The position numbers were made by a program, and so were the translations under genes. A DNA stretch of 64,000 nucleotides from Coraliomargarita algicola (GTDB taxonomy: Bacteria; Verrucomicrobiota; Verrucomicrobiia; Opitutales; Coraliomargaritaceae), in the NCBI RefSeq assembly GCF_033878955.1, contig NZ_CP138858.1, positions 1,302,001-1,366,000 on the forward strand, given 5' to 3'. Each line of letters starts with the position of its first letter. The first letter of the stretch is position 1. The notes under the pieces are model-generated. The model did no database searches. It had not been told where the DNA came from and saw nothing but the letters and a program-made list of their open reading frames with translations. Shown in pieces: positions 63,301 through 64,000 of this stretch.

Positions 63301-63497
63301 CGTGCCGTCGTCTGCCGCATGCTCTGGTCGGCCACACTGGATTCAACTCGTGTGAGGGCCGTCATAGAGAGCAACAGCAAGAGCACGAAGGCCATTAGCG
63401 ACAGAGCGATCACCAGCGCAAAGCCCTGACGCGACCGTTCACACGGCAATCGATTCGCTCGTAGGCTAGGATGAAAACTATACGTCTGGTAGTGCAT
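60348..63497 (-). CDS. Giant pseudopilin-like surface protein (Verru_Chthon cassette protein A-like), paralogue 2
   Basis: 1049 aa. N-terminus CERSRQGFALVIALSLMAFV with a hydrophobic helix, then TALTRVESSVADQSMRQTTA and NALLGLQLAVGQLQQQMGPD. This matches residues 21-90 of the protein at 16393-20076, which reads NALLGLHMALGKLQASLGAD. The C-terminus RFAIVDFRWLSEDEI is likewise shared. Middle regions also share NVNSVSVEAW and FGSMAEFINRMPER against FVSMSHFVNRVPDH. Probably exported and assembled like a minor pilin. A LacI-type palindrome lies 94 bases upstream, so it may be co-regulated with the 53-57 kb operon. Confidence 0.72.
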   Translation of the reverse strand: MHYQTYSFHPSLRANRLPCERSRQGFALVIALSLMAFVLLLLLSMTALTRVESSVADQSMRQTTARQNALLGLQLAVGQLQQQMGPDQRVSYTAGILDSDPYDPDTLLDVPDERAHWTGVRAVSPDAEGEPVQTFEQWLVSGYTLLDQADVSSAVVDDATIDLTGGSSPVKAGKVSIASAGDSSGSYAYWIGDEGVKAKANIESTVGADTLRSAERFGIQVVDGLDWFVDHEADAARAFSWPALEIAANGDADSSLLQERFHDLTFYSHGLLTDTVEGGFKKDLTSELFGATPSLTGPIFEPLSGTATVADPGGPLWEQARSWLAITADGSGNYPVQASSDTQAGLHPVLAGFQLYWVPTYTPSSSGGNPRARMNLMPAVVLWNPYNVPLEDQSYTVTYGKTYMDNGNFAYFNVVLDNWELEDVSTGTTASIQKSQLILTLNSGRLEPGQAIVFSPPGASALSTSGNTLTRGYRPSACYYFYTSLTLAAPYEYRYDKGQINRVHGLLLERGTGNGAEPLQAVYYMADGDSNLSTANSMTMQQTPSGAPINTVDAFGYKFLQTTTDNVSFWGAGASLLPGMRSWLAHLNPRARIKGPIPTVYEDGGYNRSVSNNPSFASARQESDVNMDLGFVSFGDQVSVGHSENSMVDTAAFFEAPPSRADLHSIGQMMHFPLYNDGSSGADEEARMESSIRNARFGNLIPAYAVGSSEADPNIELDATERTWGGSPSEARYFSFQGVHHDYSYKLNRALWDRYFFSTVPAGGGLPENPRLVSIAEDGSLPRDDVDTAAEDLMVNGAFNVNSVSVEAWKALLASFYGLPVGGESDSDSHSPILRVRDPLEGPVDNSSTDVTDDFESYAGYRRLSDAQIEELAERIVEEVKLRGPFGSMAEFINRMPERDGRYSEDSDAFRLRGTLAAAIAKTAINAGLRRPSVEVIASGSSGIEAAAEAGWRSEGLPGWLTQADLLQRLGPVLTVRSDTFRIRAYGESINSVTGDAVKARCEAIVQRMPEFVYQGQVGETAAEIETKQTEQGRRFAIVDFRWLSEDEI

Positions 63498-63590
63498 GGG
63501 GCAGAGGATCGATTAGCACACAAAAAGTAAGCCTCGATTTGAAGAATAAAATCACCGTATTCAGCACAGTCGTCGTCTCAATCATAGCAG

Positions 63591-63606
63591 AATCTTACAT
63601 AAGAAT
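63591..63606. promoter_or_regulatory. LacI-type operator candidate upstream of the second pseudopilin module
   Basis: AATCTTACATAAGAAT, one mismatch from the perfect palindrome at 56704, and 94 bases before the pseudopilin start. The equal distance to that at 56704 supports a shared function. Confidence 0.55.
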
Positions 63607-63642
63607 AAGAACCTAATCGCCTCCTGATAAATTCTATTTAAC

Positions 63643-63808
63643 AACGGCTGAAGCCGTTACTCTTACCTGATACTGCGTCACCTTTGGTAAGAGTGAGCGC
63701 TTCAGCGCTTTCTCCAGCAGCATCGCCACAACACAAAACGGCTGAAGCCGTTACTCTTACCTGATACTGCGTCAGCTTTAGGTATGAGTGAGCGCTTCAG
63801 CGCTTTCC
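63643..63808. repeat. Tandem pair of REP-like elements (type B)
   Basis: Two copies (about 63643-63714 and 63737-63808), period 94. Each has the perfect palindrome AACGGCTGAAGCCGTT, then ACTCTTACCTGATACTGCGT, a GAGTGAGCGCTTCAGCGCTT hairpin and a tail. A partial third piece, CTTCAGCGCTTTATTC, lies at about 63822-63837. Distinct in sequence from type A. It lies just before a RAYT-like gene start, as expected for a cognate REP family. Confidence 0.88.
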
Positions 63809-63886
63809 CCAGAAACTTCGCCTTCAGCGCTTTATTCTTCCTCAAATAGATTTACACGAATACAATGATAGCCTAGCCTTTCTGGC

Positions 63887-64000
63887 ATGTATGCATGGCG
63901 GAAAATGTCAAAAGCGGAACAGGAATCTATTTTATCCTCCCGAAAAAGACAAGGCAGCCCATGGCATCAACCACCTCACTTTTTAGAAGGAGATGCGACT
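63887..64000 (+). CDS. RAYT/transposase-like protein, 5' end only
   Basis: 38 codons to the window edge, open throughout: MYAWRKMSKAEQESILSSRK then RQGSPWHQPPHFLEGDAT. The pattern of a polar helix, basic residues and G-x-PWHxPPH is typical of a group of REP-associated or Y1-type transposases in PVC bacteria, as I remember it. The catalytic HUH and Tyr residues would lie beyond the window. Start could be the Met seven codons in. Confidence 0.6.
   Translation, partial: MYAWRKMSKAEQESILSSRKRQGSPWHQPPHFLEGDAT

Noticed and set aside
63643..63808. CRISPR or attachment site
   Set aside because: Two near-identical units with conserved interior and no variable spacers; matches REP structure, and no integrase was seen.
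1..64000. tRNA or rRNA genes, prophage or integrase
   Set aside because: None recognised when reading the intergenic regions; the only mobile elements seen are REP/RAYT units and repeats.

Overview
The window looks like a chromosomal segment of a marine Verrucomicrobiota bacterium, most likely of the Opitutales/Puniceicoccales type (Coraliomargarita or Lentimonas relatives). This is inferred from the gene content. There are five formylglycine sulfatases, several PEP-CTERM secreted proteins, two giant pseudopilin-like 'Verru_Chthon cassette A'-type proteins, ECF sigma factors paired with a Ser/Thr kinase or a FecR-type regulator, SSS and GPH/MFS sugar symporters, and LacI/AraC regulators. No SusC/SusD pair was seen, which fits PVC bacteria rather than Bacteroidetes.

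Layout. 1-3.8 kb: the end of a PEP-CTERM gene, then a sigma factor-kinase pair. 3.9-11.4 kb: two sulfatases, a GH97, an AraC regulator and a metallo-beta-lactamase alkylsulfatase-like enzyme. 11.5-12.3 kb: a scar made of five short pieces, each matching a gene of the 35-50 kb cluster and lying in the same order. 12.5-34.9 kb: a sulfated-polysaccharide block with three sulfatases (one split by a -1 frameshift at A_AAA_AAG), a GH29 fucosidase, a GH110-like galactosidase, an SSS symporter, a sigma/FecR pair, two paralogous PEP-CTERM genes and a pseudopilin module. 34.9-51.5 kb: another fragment of a GH1 3' end, then AraC/PocR, an FAD oxidoreductase with an in-frame stop, Gfo/Idh/MocA, LacI, a pseudopilin, PEP-CTERM, a heparinase II/III-type lyase, SSS, an FAD oxidoreductase, GH1 and LacI. 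51.7-58.5 kb: a leftward PEP-CTERM/clan-A glycosidase/PL22-like operon divergent from a frameshifted MFS symporter. 58.5-64 kb: a RAYT transposase inside its own REP repeats, a second pseudopilin module, a second repeat family and the start of a second RAYT-like gene.

How the genes may work together (inference): secreted sulfatases and glycosidases strip sulfate, fucose and galactose from algal polysaccharides, the lyase and PL22-like enzyme handle uronate-containing chains, symporters import the sugars, and cytoplasmic GH1 and oxidoreductases process them. Two local regulatory circuits can be read from repeated palindromes. AATCTTA-NN-TAAGATT-like sites lie before the LacI gene at 50.4 kb, the PEP-CTERM/GH/PL22 operon, the MFS gene and the second pseudopilin module. 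GTTTA-C-TAAAC sites lie between the LacI gene at 40.1 kb and the divergent pseudopilin gene.

Four otherwise good genes carry a single reading-frame lesion: a sulfatase, an ECF sigma factor, an FAD oxidoreductase and an MFS symporter. Real decay, recoding and assembly error cannot be separated from the sequence alone. All functional names come from recognising motifs by eye; no database search was run.
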